This document shows, in pieces, positions 1 through 12,189 of a DNA stretch of 64,000 bases (positions are counted from its first letter, which is position 1; each line of letters opens with the position of its first letter). Where the stretch lies: contig NC_092317.1 of assembly GCF_036785885.1 (NCBI RefSeq), positions 8,372,501-8,436,500 of the forward strand. Reading direction: 5' to 3'. Under the pieces are notes generated by a model. That model was not told where the DNA came from. It ran no database searches and worked only from the letters and a program-made list of their open reading frames with translations. Both the position numbers and the translations under genes were made by a program. This stretch comes from Coffea arabica. Taxonomy: Eukaryota; Streptophyta; Magnoliopsida; Gentianales; Rubiaceae.

Positions 1-1158
1 GGATTACATATCCGAGACACAAAGCGGCTTATTCCTAACGCGGGATCCCCTATGCGGCATTCCCTCTAAAGTTAATGTATGATGCCAGTTTATTAAAGCG
101 ATTAAATATGCAATGAAATAATTGACATATGATCTAAAAGTACCCCATTTAAATGCCGGGGTAAGCCTAAAATGAAATGTATTCATGCTGCAAATGCGAA
201 ACATTGAATTTAAACGTGTCACATCAAATAGGGTAGGCTCCTAGAGAGTACCATGCCAGGACTCTTATTTTCTAGGACTTATGAATGCAATGAAGACACA
301 AAAACCAAGAAAAGTTAGTTTAGACAGATAAATACACATAACACATTGTAGCAACGAAATCAACACAAGGAAATAAAGCAATAAAAAGAGGAAAGGGATT
401 GGACCCCTCCCCTCGTGAATAGTGTCCCTAATAGGGTAAGGTCGACTCTACCCTAGGCAAGCTAAAATGGATGCATGAGGTTAGGGTTCACTAATGCATC
501 TAGACTCGATAGGTTTTAGGTCCCCGAGCCTTCAGACTTGGAAACCAAGGGTCATCACTCCCAAGGTTCCTTGTCGGTGGCTCGAGCGATTCCCCAGACG
601 TTGCTACGCACACGTCGTGTTACGGCTACCCGTCTGGGCGAATCTAAAAAGAATTCTCAACCTTCGACTAAAAACTAATAGGTCATCAACCTAAAGTTTA
701 AAGCGGAAGATCGAGTGACCCCTCGGATCATGCTACGCACACGTCGTGATACGATCACATGTCCAAGTGGGTCGCCTAAAATCCTAATAGGGTGGAGTGG
801 CGTGACAAGCCACTAAAAGAAAAATAAATAAGGAATAAAAAATAAAACGTATGCACGTATGCCAGTGCTCATTTTGGAGGGGAGGGATCGAGAACCAATG
901 CGAAGCTCTAGGGTAAAATTCCCCACCCCCAAATGCAAAGCGCGATACATATAAGTAAATAAATAAAAGTAAATAAATAAATCATTCATCACATATACGA
1001 GGAACGATAAACGAATACGAGGGTGAAATGCAAAATATCCTAAAAGAGAAAAATGCAACCTAAAACATCCAAATATGATAAATATAAGGGTTAAAAAGAG
1101 AAAAGACGACTAAACCAAGTGCTTGGACTCTCTTACGTCCCCAGTGGAGTCGCCAAGT
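1..1158 (-). repeat. Retrotransposon leader (5' untranslated internal region), left copy
   Basis: This segment lies on the internal side of the primer binding site of the left LTR and matches 12190-13347 with no difference that I noticed. In a simple two-LTR element it should occur only once, so its presence here means another internal region begins left of the LTR. It contains two copies of the motif GCTACGCACACGTCGTG (603 and 732), 130 bp apart. No open frame here resembles a known protein. Confidence 0.75.
1138..1155 (-). other. Primer binding site, left copy
   Basis: On the minus strand this reads TGGCGACTCCACTGGGGA, beginning three bases after the LTR terminal CA. The TGG start matches a tRNA CCA end. 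From memory this is the primer site of Ogre/Tat elements, assigned to tRNA-Arg; the tRNA identity should be checked against the host tRNA set. Confidence 0.75.
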
Positions 1159-4100
1159 TGTCGCGCCCCATTTTTTCGCGATGGAAAAGAAAGTGTTTAT
1201 AAAAAGGATGTGATTTATTAATAATAAATGAAAAAGGACCTAGAATGGGACTTAAAAGAATGCGACAATTTGGGTCCAAAATTTAGTCTAAAAGGGTTTT
1301 TAAGAAAAAATAGGAGTCGCCACTTGGTATGGAGTTTTGGTGTACCAAGTCACCCAAAAAAATAAAGTAAAACAAAATGAAACCCTTTTTGACAACTCCA
1401 GGTCTTTGAAAACAAGAGAAAATGGATTCGGGAGTCACGGTTGAAGAAAGGGAAAGCAAAGGTTCGATTAACTCAAACCTAAGGCACCCTTTCAACCTAG
1501 TCTAAGCTAGTTGCGAGGTTTAGTCAAAATTTTCCTAATCTAACCTTTAATTTTATCACATTTTGGAGGTTTTCTACATGGATGCAAATCTTAAATTTAT
1601 AAAAATACCGAAAGGAACAAAATGTTCATTCAAGGATTTAATTGAACCAATCGCATTAATTGCGAAGGCCAAAATGATTCCTTGAAAGTGTCACGAGTAT
1701 GCAAATGATGAAATAAAAATAAAAAAAGAAATTAAATTATATACATATATATATGTGATCAAAGAAAAAGAGAATGCAACATAAAGGGTACGGGAGACAA
1801 AAACTCGTGACTTAGTTTTCTTATACAAGGATTAATGGGGTATTTGAACTAAAAAGTTATAATCACCCATTTCCCATGTTTGAAAAATAATTATCCTAAC
1901 ATGAACAAGCAAATGAACTAGCTTAAATGAGATGCAATTCTAAATGACATGATTAGTACCTATAGAGGGTAAGGGATAATATAATAGGAAATATCATGCA
2001 AATGAGAAAAGATCCTAAAAATGAAAATATGCATGAAAATGTAGTGAATAGCACACAAAGATGAATCTAGCGCAAGATAACCTAAAGGGTCTAGCGTTGG
2101 ACTAACCCATTTCTAAAAATCCTTACTAGCGTTGGACTAGCAAGTAAGCGGAGGGAGAAACCACAACTAGCGTTGGACTAGTGTGGTGACGCCATGCATT
2201 GGCAATTCATAGTGAAGCAAATAAAGTATAAATTAAAACAAATAAACACATAAGAGCACGTAACACATAACACGTAAGCATAATATCTAGATGCCAAAAT
2301 CCTAAGAAAAGCGGATAAAACACATAACACATAAGCCACATAAACACGCAACCTATCTATTACATCGGGGAGCGCCTAACTACAATCTAGGAGGGAAAAA
2401 TATAATAAAACAAATCAAATTATCTTATCTATTACATTTTTGAGGTATTTAAATGCCTCTCGAATCATTAAAAAAAATTAACTAAAACATATATAAGAAA
2501 ATTTGAATGAATATTTAAATCAAATAAATAAAGCATATAAAAATATATAAACACATAGGAACACATAGGAGCACATAAGAGCACGTAATTGACATTGAAA
2601 TAATAAAATAGGAGTACCTCCCGTTTGAAGTGGTGACTAAGTGGAGTCAAATTATCCTAATTATACTCACAATGAACAAAAGGATCATGGCACCAATTTA
2701 ATTGAAAAAAAGAAAATAATAATACAAGTATTAAATTCACACTAATATGTTAGACGTAAAGAAATTCAAGCAAATCTAAAAATTCCAAGTTAAGTATATT
2801 CAAAAGTAGCATAATTAGCTATTAAAGAAAAGAAACAATCATAATAAAGAGAGTCAAAATTCACCAGGGACTGAATTGCAAAGATTGAAAAACTTTTGGG
2901 GATAAAAATTGTATTTTTCCAAAGTTCAGAGGTCAAAATCAAATAAAAGATAAAATTTAGGGACCAAAGTGAAATTACTATAAGGACCTACATGAAAGAA
3001 ATTTAAAATGTTCTGGGCTGCAGTAAAACTACTCCAAAGATCAGGGGCCAAAATGCAAAATTCGGTTTCTGATTTGGGAGAAGAAAGGCCATCGGGCCGT
3101 TATTTTTATTTATTTGGGCTGGATAATACCTAAGCCCAGCCGAAAATCCAAGACCAAACACACAGGCCAGCCCGTCTTTTATCACTCAAACCCGATCAAA
3201 ATATATGGGCTCCAATCTCTTAGCCCAACAGAAACCCAAAAGAAAATAAACCAGAACCCAACTCCAAAACCCAACCAAAACTAACTCTTGGCCCATTAGA
3301 AAAATAAACATTAGCCCAATTCCCTTTTTTTCTTTCTTTCTTTTCTTTTCTTTCTTTTCTTTCTTTTCTTTCTCCTTCTCCCCTTCCGTTTCCTCTTCTT
3401 CTTGTTCGGCCAGCTGAAGAAAACTTCAGCTGGTGGCCATGGCGGCTGCCGGTGGCGCCGCCGCCGCCGCCGACCTCTCCGGTCACCAAAAATCCTCAAA
3501 ATACACCCCCTCACTCGATTTTTCGCACATACTCCATTTTTGGACTTAGTTTTTACAGAAAATGACCCAAAAGTGGCCAAAATGCCAAGAAATCAGTTCA
3601 TTTTTATTTTTTAAAACCCTCACATCTTCACCAAAAATCATAAAAATTATGCCAAAACCCTCCCTATGACTTTTACAATACAACTATGATCTTAGTTTGA
3701 CAAGTAAACAACAACAAAAGAATGCATTAAATCAAAACAGCCCCAAAAATAAAGAAAATATTTCAATGCCTTTAAAGGCTCAAAACTTCAAAATACTTAA
3801 ATAACCCAACATTTTCAGATATTGGTGCTAGCTAACGGTCATCCGTTTTGACAACAACATGCACAATGTTCAGCTTTTTAATCCATTTTTCCGTTTTCGG
3901 CATTTTACCAAACAGTTAATATGCATACATAATAAACATTTCCTTTTCCTAAAACTGACTCAGGCCATTTCCCAATTTTTAACAATACAACAACGACAAT
4001 GCAAGGCAGCCAGCAGAAACGAAAGAAAACTAAGCAATGAAGCATTGATTTAATATGACAAAAAAACTAAAAGTATACCTCAATAAATATGAAAATCTTT

Positions 4101-4771
4101 CGGTTGAAGTTTTGATGAAATTTCCAAGCCTTGACCGATAGCTGCCTTTTCCCTTCTTTGTGTTTGGATTTTGTGGAAGAAAATGTGTAGAGGGAGCCCT
4201 TTTTTTTTTTGTTCCTCTTATCTGATGAGGGAGAGAGCCGAGAGAGCAAATTGAGCCAAAAAGGTGGAGTCTTCTTTTTTTTTTTTTTTTCTTGTCCTCT
4301 GTCCGTGAGAGCCGAGAGAGGAGATTGAGGAAGTATTTTTTTCCTTTTTTTTGGTTTTTGTTCTCGTCTGTTAAGAGCTAGCCGAGAGAGGGAGATTGAG
4401 GAAGTATTTTTTTTTTTCTTCTTTTTTTTTTTTTTTTGCTGGAGAGAGCCGAGAGATGTCTATTGGGAAAGAAAGTGGAGCTTGTGTCCTCAATTTGCCA
4501 AAATGATGATTTCTCAACTAATGAAAAGACAAGTCCATGGCCATTGAGTGTGAAATGGGTTAATAGTTAATTTGGTGAAACAAAATGATCAAAATGATTT
4601 TTTGATTTTTTGATTTTTTGATTTTTGTTGTTTTGTTGTTTTTTTTTTCTTTTCGTAAAGCAAACCTGCAAAAATGAGAAAATGCACATTAAAATACAAG
4701 AAAATAAATAACTTATTAAATAGAAAAATCCTGAGAAAATATTAAAAATTGACAAAAATTTGGTGTCTACA
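1159..4771 (-). repeat. LTR-1 of the Tat/Ogre element (3613 bp)
   Basis: On the minus strand the LTR begins TGTAGACACC at 4771 and ends GCGCGACA at 1159, giving TG...CA ends. It is flanked by a polypurine tract on the 4772 side and a primer site on the 1155 side. It contains three copies of CTAGCGTTGGACTA (2091, 2126, 2167), long poly-T/TC tracts (about 3320-3390 and 4200-4440) and a short GCC-rich stretch near 3440-3475. Against LTR-2 I saw one substitution (1455 A against 13644 G) and one poly-T length difference (near 4275-4290). The open frames of 60-102 codons here have no recognisable homology and I treat them as chance. Confidence 0.85.
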
Positions 4772-4832
4772 GCTTGCCCCTCTTTGTCTAGAGTTTCAAA
4801 GAAACTCAAGACAAAGACGTAGACACCAAATT
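4757..4832 (-). other. Polypurine tract at the LTR-1/internal junction, inside a nested hairpin
   Basis: On the minus strand the purine-rich run AAAGAGGGGCAAG lies directly upstream of the LTR start TGTAGACACC, the expected place for the plus-strand primer. The terminal 14 bases of the LTR (4757-4770) recur inverted at 4819-4832, and the sequences between them (TCTTTGTCT and AGACAAAGA, GAGTTT and AAACTC) are also complementary. The whole stretch can therefore fold into one nested hairpin with the polypurine tract as an asymmetric bulge. Confidence 0.7.
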
Positions 4833-5163
4833 GCTTACCTGTCTCTTGTAGCTGCAGCTGAACTAAAATAAACAAACCAACACTTGGCTGAAATTATTGG
4901 ACAAAATGATGCAATAACATTGCAGAAAATGTGACCGGACCCATGTAGAGTTGCCTACGTATCCCACCATGGGAATCAGGTCAAACGTAGTTCGAATGCA
5001 AGAGAACCACAATGAAACAAATGCATTGACCAACTGTGATTTTTGCAAAATCGAAAAAGTCTGAGCTCTCAGAACTTCTAAACATGAAACACCAAATGAA
5101 TGAGAAAGCACAACAATTATTAGTCAAAACAGTCAAGAAAAGTAACTTTCATAACTAGAAAAA

Positions 5164-6066
5164 GATGCGCGGAGGGACGCGGTTACACTTCAATCAGGAA
5201 TTTAAATTTGTCAAGAATGGGAGGTAGAAGGGTGCGCGGTGGACGCTGAGATTCACCAACAGGAAATTAAATTGATCAAGAATGGGAGGTAGAAGGGTGC
5301 GCGGTGGACGCTGAGACTCACCAACAGGAAATTAAATTGATGCGCGGAGGGACGCGATTATGCTTCAATCAGGAATTTAAATTTGTCAAGAATGGGAGGT
5401 AGAAGGGTGCGCGGTGGACGCTGAGACTCACCAACAGGAAATTAAATTGATCAAGAATGGGAGGTAGAAGAATTTGATTTTTTAGAAAAAGATGCGTGGA
5501 GGGACGCGATTATGCTTCAATCAGGAATTTAAATTTGTCAAGAATGGGAGGTAGAAGGGTGCGCGGTGGACGTTGAGACTCACCAACAGGAAATTAAATT
5601 GATCAAGAATGGGAGGTAGAAGGGTGCGCGGTGGACGCTGAGACTCACCAACAGGAAATTAAATTGATGCGCGGAGGGACGCGATTACGCTCCAACAGGA
5701 ATTTAAATTTGTCAAGAATGGGAGGTAGAAGGGTGCGCGGTGGACGCTGAGACTCACCAACAGAAAATTAAATTGATCAAGAATGGGAGGTAGAAGGGTG
5801 CGCGGTGGACGCTGAGACTCACCAACAGGAAATTAAATTGATGCGCGGAGGGACGCGATTACGCTCCAACAGGAAATTAAATTTGTATTTTAGAAAAAGA
5901 TGCGTGGAGGGACGCGATTACGCTCCAACAGAAAATTAAATTGTCAAGAAGGGATATAGAAGGGTGCGCGGTGGACGCTGAGACTCACCAACAAGAATTT
6001 AAATTTGATTTTTTAGAAAAAGATGCGTGGAGGGACGCGATTACGCTCCAACAGGAAATTAAATTG
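5164..6066. repeat. Tandem array with ~175 bp higher-order unit (retrotransposon 3' UTR)
   Basis: Two unit types alternate. Unit A (about 48 bp) starts GATGCGCGGAGGGACGCG. Unit B (about 65 bp) contains GGGTGCGCGGTGGACGCTGA. A starts near 5164, 5339, 5491, 5665, 5840, 5899 and 6022, so the dominant A-B-B period is about 175 bp, with shorter variants at the right end. The array lies between the pol remnant and the 3' LTR, where Ogre-type elements are known to carry hypervariable tandem repeats. Confidence 0.9.
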
Positions 6067-7568
6067 GATCTTCTTGATTGATTTTGATTTGATTTTTGAT
6101 TTTTTTTTTTTTTTTTTTTGATTTTTTTGATTTTTTTTTTTAAAATAACAGATTGGTGGGATTCACCCGGGCCCAATGAAATACTGAAAGAAACGAAAAC
6201 GCAAGTCCTATACTATCTAACTGAAAGGCTTAAATGCACGCTGCTCAAGTTGGTGGATTTGCAATCTTTTTTTTTTTATTTTTTTAGAAAAAATGAAAGA
6301 AACACACTTTTTTTTTTTTTTTGTTGAAAAAGTCCAGAGCGACGAATTTTAAAACTAGAAGAATACCAATGACAATTCTCCCTTCAAGAGATTCGAGAGG
6401 TACATACATATGTCACTATCCTCTCGATTTTAAAAGGCTCTTTTTCTTTTTTCACTTTTTTTTCTTTCACAAAACCGATTTAGAATGCATTACCAAAATT
6501 GGAGCTCACTCCTTTTGCTATTTGCTCCAGCGTAAATCATGTTTAACAAAAACCACATTTTTCATGCTTTCGAAAGGACAAAAAAAAAAGTGATCACATA
6601 ATGCCACCACCCATGTGATCCCTTGTGATTCCTTTGGCCTTGAGAACCATGTAAGCATGATCTTTTGATGTCAAAACTGCTCCCCAAGAGTTGTGCTGCA
6701 ACTTGTGTTGAATCTTCTCAGTTTTTTAGCATCAGTCAGTCATACTTCCCTTTGTATCCCAAATCAACTCTTTCTAATGACCAGATTTGAAGGAATGTCC
6801 GTTTCAAGTTTCAACACTCTGCTCTTCGTTCATGATTCTCTTGTGCTCCAAAACCTTACATTGATGACCTTAGCATTTCGGATTTTTCCTAAGGTCACCC
6901 CCATTTTCTTTTCCTTTTTCTATTTCTTCTTTTTTTCTTTTTTTTCTTTTTTTCATTTTTTTTTCTTTTTGAAAAGACACCCATTCGGGTTTTCACTCAA
7001 TGAACATATTTTGTCAACAACCTTTATCAACTCAAGAATATGTTTTAAGAAATAATGGCATCAGTGCGACAATCCTTCCCATGCAAAATTGGTGAAGGTG
7101 TATTGACATCATTTGCCATTTGATTAAGTGATGTTTGTTAGAGATACTACTAAGGCGGAGGTCGGGGCTTCATGATTTTTTTATGATGGGGTCAGGTGGG
7201 GTGTGGAAGAAATGTTAAGGCTTGAGAGCAAAATCCTCAAAGAGGTTTCAAAAACCCTAAGATCATGTTCTATCAATATTTGCCCCAGTATGAGGGTATT
7301 AAAACTGAAAAAATTGCCCCAGTTTGGCTTTTGAATCTTTTTTCCTTTTCATTTTCCTTCTCTTTTTTTTTATGACAAATAGGAGATAAAATTTGCCCCG
7401 GTGTGGGATTTGCAATCTTTAAGGGGCTATCAAAAAGAATTATTAAGTTATTTTAAAGGTTCAAAGGAAAAAATCAAGGGTAAGATATTCAAAGAGAAAA
7501 GAAGAAGGTTCGCCTTTAATCCACCCTAGATGGTATCTCAAAAAGAAAAATCACATAATCAGATAAAG

Positions 7569-8010
7569 AATTTCTTACACATGTTTGAATTGATTGGCAG
7601 AGGAAAAACCTGTCCATCCAGTTCTGTGAGAATGGGTGTTCCTCCGGATAGCACTCTTTGAACAATAAATGGCCCTTGCCAAGTTGGAGCAAACTTTTCT
7701 TTAACCTCCTCTTGAATCGGAAGAATTTACTTCAAAACCTTATCCCTCACTTCAAATAAGCGAGATTTGTCTTTCTTGTCATAACTAATGAACCATCCTT
7801 TGATGATAGCATTGTCCATGACAAACATTCAACTTCTTTTTCATCAATTAGAGACAGCAACTCATTGTACTCCTTAATCCATTCGATTTCTTCTGCCTGA
7901 GCCTTTGTCAAAATGTGCAAGGACGGGATCTCGGTTTCGGCATGTATTACCATTTCCATTTCAATATAAGAGGGCAAGGTGTTACCCCAACTTAGAAATG
8001 TAATCTCCAA
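7569..8010 (-). pseudogene. Integrase C-terminal remnant of Tat/Ogre pol
   Basis: On the minus strand one frame reads WGNTLPSY...AETEIPSLHIL...AEEIEW...LIDEKE, matching the segment of Tat-lineage polyproteins that normally reads like GATPFSLVYG...EIPSLR. A second frame continues with DKSRLFEVRDKVLK, KFAPTWQGPF, VLSGG and PINSN, the usual GPF/Y-type end of plant gypsy integrases. A frameshift separates the two parts (near 7750-7790) and a TAA stop interrupts the second (7727-7729). Upstream homology ends at a polypyrimidine tract. The catalytic core is absent, so this cannot encode an active integrase. Confidence 0.85.
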
Positions 8011-8064
8011 TGAAATGCTCCCAGAGTTCAATTGCAAAATTTGCAAAATCGAAGGGAAAACTCT

Positions 8065-8342
8065 CTTTTTCTTTTTCTTTTTTTTTAATCCTTTTTTTTC
8101 TTTTTCTTTCTTTTTTCGTTTTTTCTTTTTTTTTTCTTTTCATTTTTTTCCTCCTTTTCTTTTTTTTTACTATTCTCTCTTTTTTTTTTCTCATTCCCCT
8201 TTTTTTTTCTCTCTTTTTTTTTTTCATTCCCCCTTTCTTTTCTTTTCTCTTTTATTTTATTCCCCCCTCGTTTTCTCTTTTGTTTTTTTATTTTTCTTTT
8301 CTCTTTCCATTCCCCATTTTTCTTTTCTTTTTTTTTTTTTCA
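8065..8342. repeat. Long polypyrimidine (T/C) tract
   Basis: The plus strand is almost entirely T with scattered C for about 280 bp, with only occasional A or G. It lies at the upstream edge of the integrase remnant. Any open frame across it (strings of F, L and S, or K, R and E on the other strand) is a composition artefact. Confidence 0.85.
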
Positions 8343-11239
8343 AGTTGGTTGCTGAAGTATGTACTCGTTTTGAGAAAATAGCCGATCCTCCACTTTGCAA
8401 TGTAGCATTATTGCTCCATTTTTATTCGTGATTAATCTCCAAATTTGCAAGTTTTGAATTGCACTTGTTCCTCGATCTCAACCATAAACACCTGCATAAG
8501 GGGAATTTTTCAAAGCACTTGAATTTTTTTTATTTTTTTTTTGTTTTTTGTTTTTTGTTTTTTTTGTTTTTTTGCAATGATGTAACAATTAAGATTCATG
8601 CAAAGTATTGACTTATCAAGATTTTAAAAAATATATACTTGATCTTGGACATACCCTACAAATGTATTATAAAACTTTTGCCCCAATTTGAACTTATTTG
8701 GTGAAGTCTCACAAATATATTACAAAAAATTTGCCCCAATTTGGGCTTATTTTAGTTGCAAAATAATCACATACAATGTGAATAGAAACTACATTTTTCA
8801 AATGAAAAAATTAAATGTCATATCCAAACTCATGTAGAAGATTCCATGATAAATCCCTCAAAATAAGACCAAATTGTAAAAGATCTCTTCCTCATTTTGG
8901 GATCGGTGTTGAGGGAAAAGGATCACTTTTCTTATAAGCTCATCTTTTAGGACCAATCAAATGGATATTATTCAGGATTTTGAGATGGCTCAGGGGAATG
9001 GTATGTCAGGATCTGTTTTTTTTTTTTTTTCAAATTGTATCTAGCACATTCAATATCACATCTTGGTGAAAGCAAATAGTTTATCACTCTTATTTCTTGA
9101 GAAAATTCAGTCAACATATAAGCTGTATAGGCTTGTAATATATGGGTAGAAACGATAGTTAAACATATAAAAACAGGCTATGACCTTATGATCATGAGTG
9201 ATTGGTAGATTCCTTAGAAGCAAGATTTTCACTTCAAATTGTCATGAAAGATAAGTCAGCAATGGACTTTATGAGCTTGTAACGTAGTTTAACAACGATA
9301 GCTAAAAAAACTTTCAAGGACAATGCACTTAAGATCGCCTTCTTTCCCAAAAATTGCCCCAATTTTGGATTTAAAATCCGGGACCCCCTTTTGACTCCCT
9401 TTTTCTTATCAATCCTCTTTTTTCTTCAACAATCACTAAGGGGAATGCAGCATTGGATGTCTTCACATTTTTCTTTCTTTTTTTTTCATCATTTTTCATT
9501 TTTTTCACAATTTTCTTTTCTCTCTCTCTTTTTTTTTTTTTACCAATACTGATATCCCAATGTCAATGATAAAATTGAAAACTCCCTAATTTGGAGTATA
9601 TATGGCCCCTCTTTCTTTTCGATATTGAATATCAAAATATCAATGGTAGAGTCAAAATCTCCCAACTTGTAATTCTTTCTTCTTTTTTTTTCACTCGTTT
9701 TCTTTATTTGATGTCCCTTTCAAAAATTTTGAGCATCTTTGCCATTTTTTCAATTCTCAAATCTCCTTCCCTAGTGCGGGGGTGCGATCATAAGTGCTTT
9801 TGAAACGAACCACCAATTTAGGCTCAAACGAGGATGCAAAGGATGGATAGTGTGTAGATAGTAGAAACGATAGCCAAAGTATCATTCTTATTTCTCATGA
9901 CAACCAAAGTAAAAAATAGCCCATTGGGAAAATCCATTTCCTTTTGACATTTGAAAATTTCATCAATGTAGGGTTATGATCACCAAGGCTCTTATTTGAA
10001 ACAAAATGGTGCTTGCGATGGTTCAAAAAGGAGACTGAATGATAAAAACTATATGGATAGAGAAATGAAAGCCTAAAGCATCATCCCAAATTCCCAAAAT
10101 AAGAAGTAATGTGCATTTTTGCTTTCACTCAGATGTGGATTGAATCTGATTAGACACCCAGGACATTTTCACGGTAAAAAAAAATTGTCTCACTTTGAAG
10201 CTAGTCAACCAATGCGACTGATCTTGGAGGTTCAATAGAAGTGGACAAAAAAATGAAAATGAAAAGTGTTGGGGTTGATCTTTTACGACAAGCTATCAAA
10301 TTTGAATGACCCCCTTTTATTTCCGACTATCCTCATTGAATAGTTTAGGCCACATATCTAGTGTATGCAAAGAATTTTGGGAATTGGACATACACTCATG
10401 AATTTCGAACAAGAGGTCGAAAAAATTCAATTTAGCCTTATTTCTTAAAATCTATCATGAAATTTCCCAATGAGCAAATAAAGAATGAATATATACAAAA
10501 CAATAGCTGTCTAAATAAAAAATTTATTATTCAAATGTTTGAAAATTTTTTCTCAAATATAATACATGTGAGAAAATAAAAATCTCTAAAGAATACACTT
10601 TCAAATATATACACACTTTCTCTTTCTATCTTTTGAGACAAAATGTATTAGAAACAATGAATCAAGAGATTTTTGAGATGCTTTACACTAGCATTTTCAA
10701 ATGGATTTTTCATTTATTTTTTTTTAATTTTTTTTCACATTGTAGGATCTGCCCAAGAATCAAGTAACACTTGTAATTTTTCAAAATTTATTAGACCCAA
10801 AAATATTATCAGATGTAGGAAAAAATATTTTTTTACCTTGTTAAAACAACTTTTATAAATGCAGGGGAGGGGAAAAAAATAAAAGCAAAATACCCAGAGT
10901 CAGTAAGCAAAATTGCAAAATCGATATGCATGTCCTATGGGTGAGCCCTTTTATGCCAAGGGTTGGTCTAGCATGGAAAATGCAATCCTTAGGGGTAGGC
11001 ATCATACAATACCTGATGGATCCGATCGACTTATTGAGATTCGAATAAAAGACAATTTTGAAAAAATTGAATAATTGGAGTGACAAGAGACAATTTGTCC
11101 TAACAAAATGAGGACAAAGTCCGAATGGGTTGAATGCTTTGATTGACATATAAAGTGATATTAAAAATCAATTTAGTGTGAAAAGCTTATTTTTGAAAGA
11201 ATTGAAATGTCTCGACTAGTTTATTCGGTAAACCATAGA
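8343..11239. other. Retrotransposon internal sequence, no recognisable genes
   Basis: AT-rich sequence with many homopolymer T runs. No frame on either strand gave text I could relate to gag, protease, reverse transcriptase or RNase H. It is probably decayed or replaced element sequence. Confidence 0.6.
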
Positions 11240-11760
11240 TCAAAACTTTTTTTTTTTTAAAAAAAGAATAAACGGGCCAAATGGATCGAATGAAATTGAT
11301 TATTAGTTCAAAAATTGATTAGATTATCCTAAAAGCGAATAAAACTGATCAAATGAATTGGATGAAATTGAAAATTTATTTAAAAAAAATTGACTTAATT
11401 ATCCTAAAAAAAAATAATGGATTGGATGGAATTGACGGTTTATTCAAAATTGACTGAATTATCCTAAAAGTAAATGAACGGATCAAATGGATTGAATGAA
11501 ATTGAGGATTTATTCAAAAATTGGTTGGATTGTCCTAAAAAATGAATAAACTGGTAAAATTGATTGGATGAAACTGACGATTTATTCAAAATTGACTGAA
11601 TTATCCTAAAATCGAATGAACAGATCAAATGCATTGAATGAAATTGAGGATTTATTCAAAAATTGGCTGGATCACCCTAAAAAGGGGTAAATTGATCAAA
11701 TGAATTGAATGAAATTAATGATTTATTTCAAAATGAAATTGAATGAAAATGAAATTAAAA
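11240..11760. repeat. Degenerate ~71 bp tandem repeat in the element
   Basis: The landmark ATCCTAAAA recurs near 11326, 11401, 11461, 11532, 11603 and 11674, with spacings of 75, 60, 71, 71 and 71 bp. Each unit also carries variants of GATCAAATGGATTGAATGAAA and TTTATTCAAAA. The copies differ by substitutions and small indels, so this array is older than the GC-rich array at 5164-6066. Weaker copies continue to about 11870. Confidence 0.8.
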
Positions 11761-12189
11761 AAATGAGCAAAATTGTATGGATCGAATGATCTATAAAAAA
11801 TCGATTCAATCATCTTAGATGTAAAAATGGAATGAATGAAATTGATGATTTATCAAAATCGATGGAATTGTCAGCTCATTGATAGTTTCAAAAAATTCAT
11901 TGTGATTCATTAGTCTATGAGCCTTCGAAAATCAAGATTCGACCTTAACATACTTATCATCTCAACAATGAGGAATTTGTGAATTTCTTCAACTTAATGT
12001 CCGTTACACAAGGAATTTTTACCAATTTTGATAAAATGGCCAAAAAGTGATTATTAAAGGCTCATATTCTAATGCGTAAAAACTGTTCCATCATTCTCAA
12101 TGCCGTCACACGGAAGGGATCGAATCCTACCTTACCTTGTGCACTACCCCTTTGGATGGTACAAAAAATATAAACGTGTAAGTCTCATT

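Noticed and set aside
3220-3614. Overlapping 70-89 codon frames on both strands in the LTR
   Set aside because: They come from TC-rich and GCC-rich low-complexity sequence (runs of K, R, E, G), have no family similarity, and lie inside an LTR.
5164-6066. CRISPR-like array
   Set aside because: The units are head-to-tail without unique spacers, the context is a plant retrotransposon, and CRISPR does not occur in plant nuclear genomes.
7979-8431. 150-codon plus-strand frame made of F, L and S
   Set aside because: It is a direct product of the polypyrimidine tract and is antisense to the integrase remnant.
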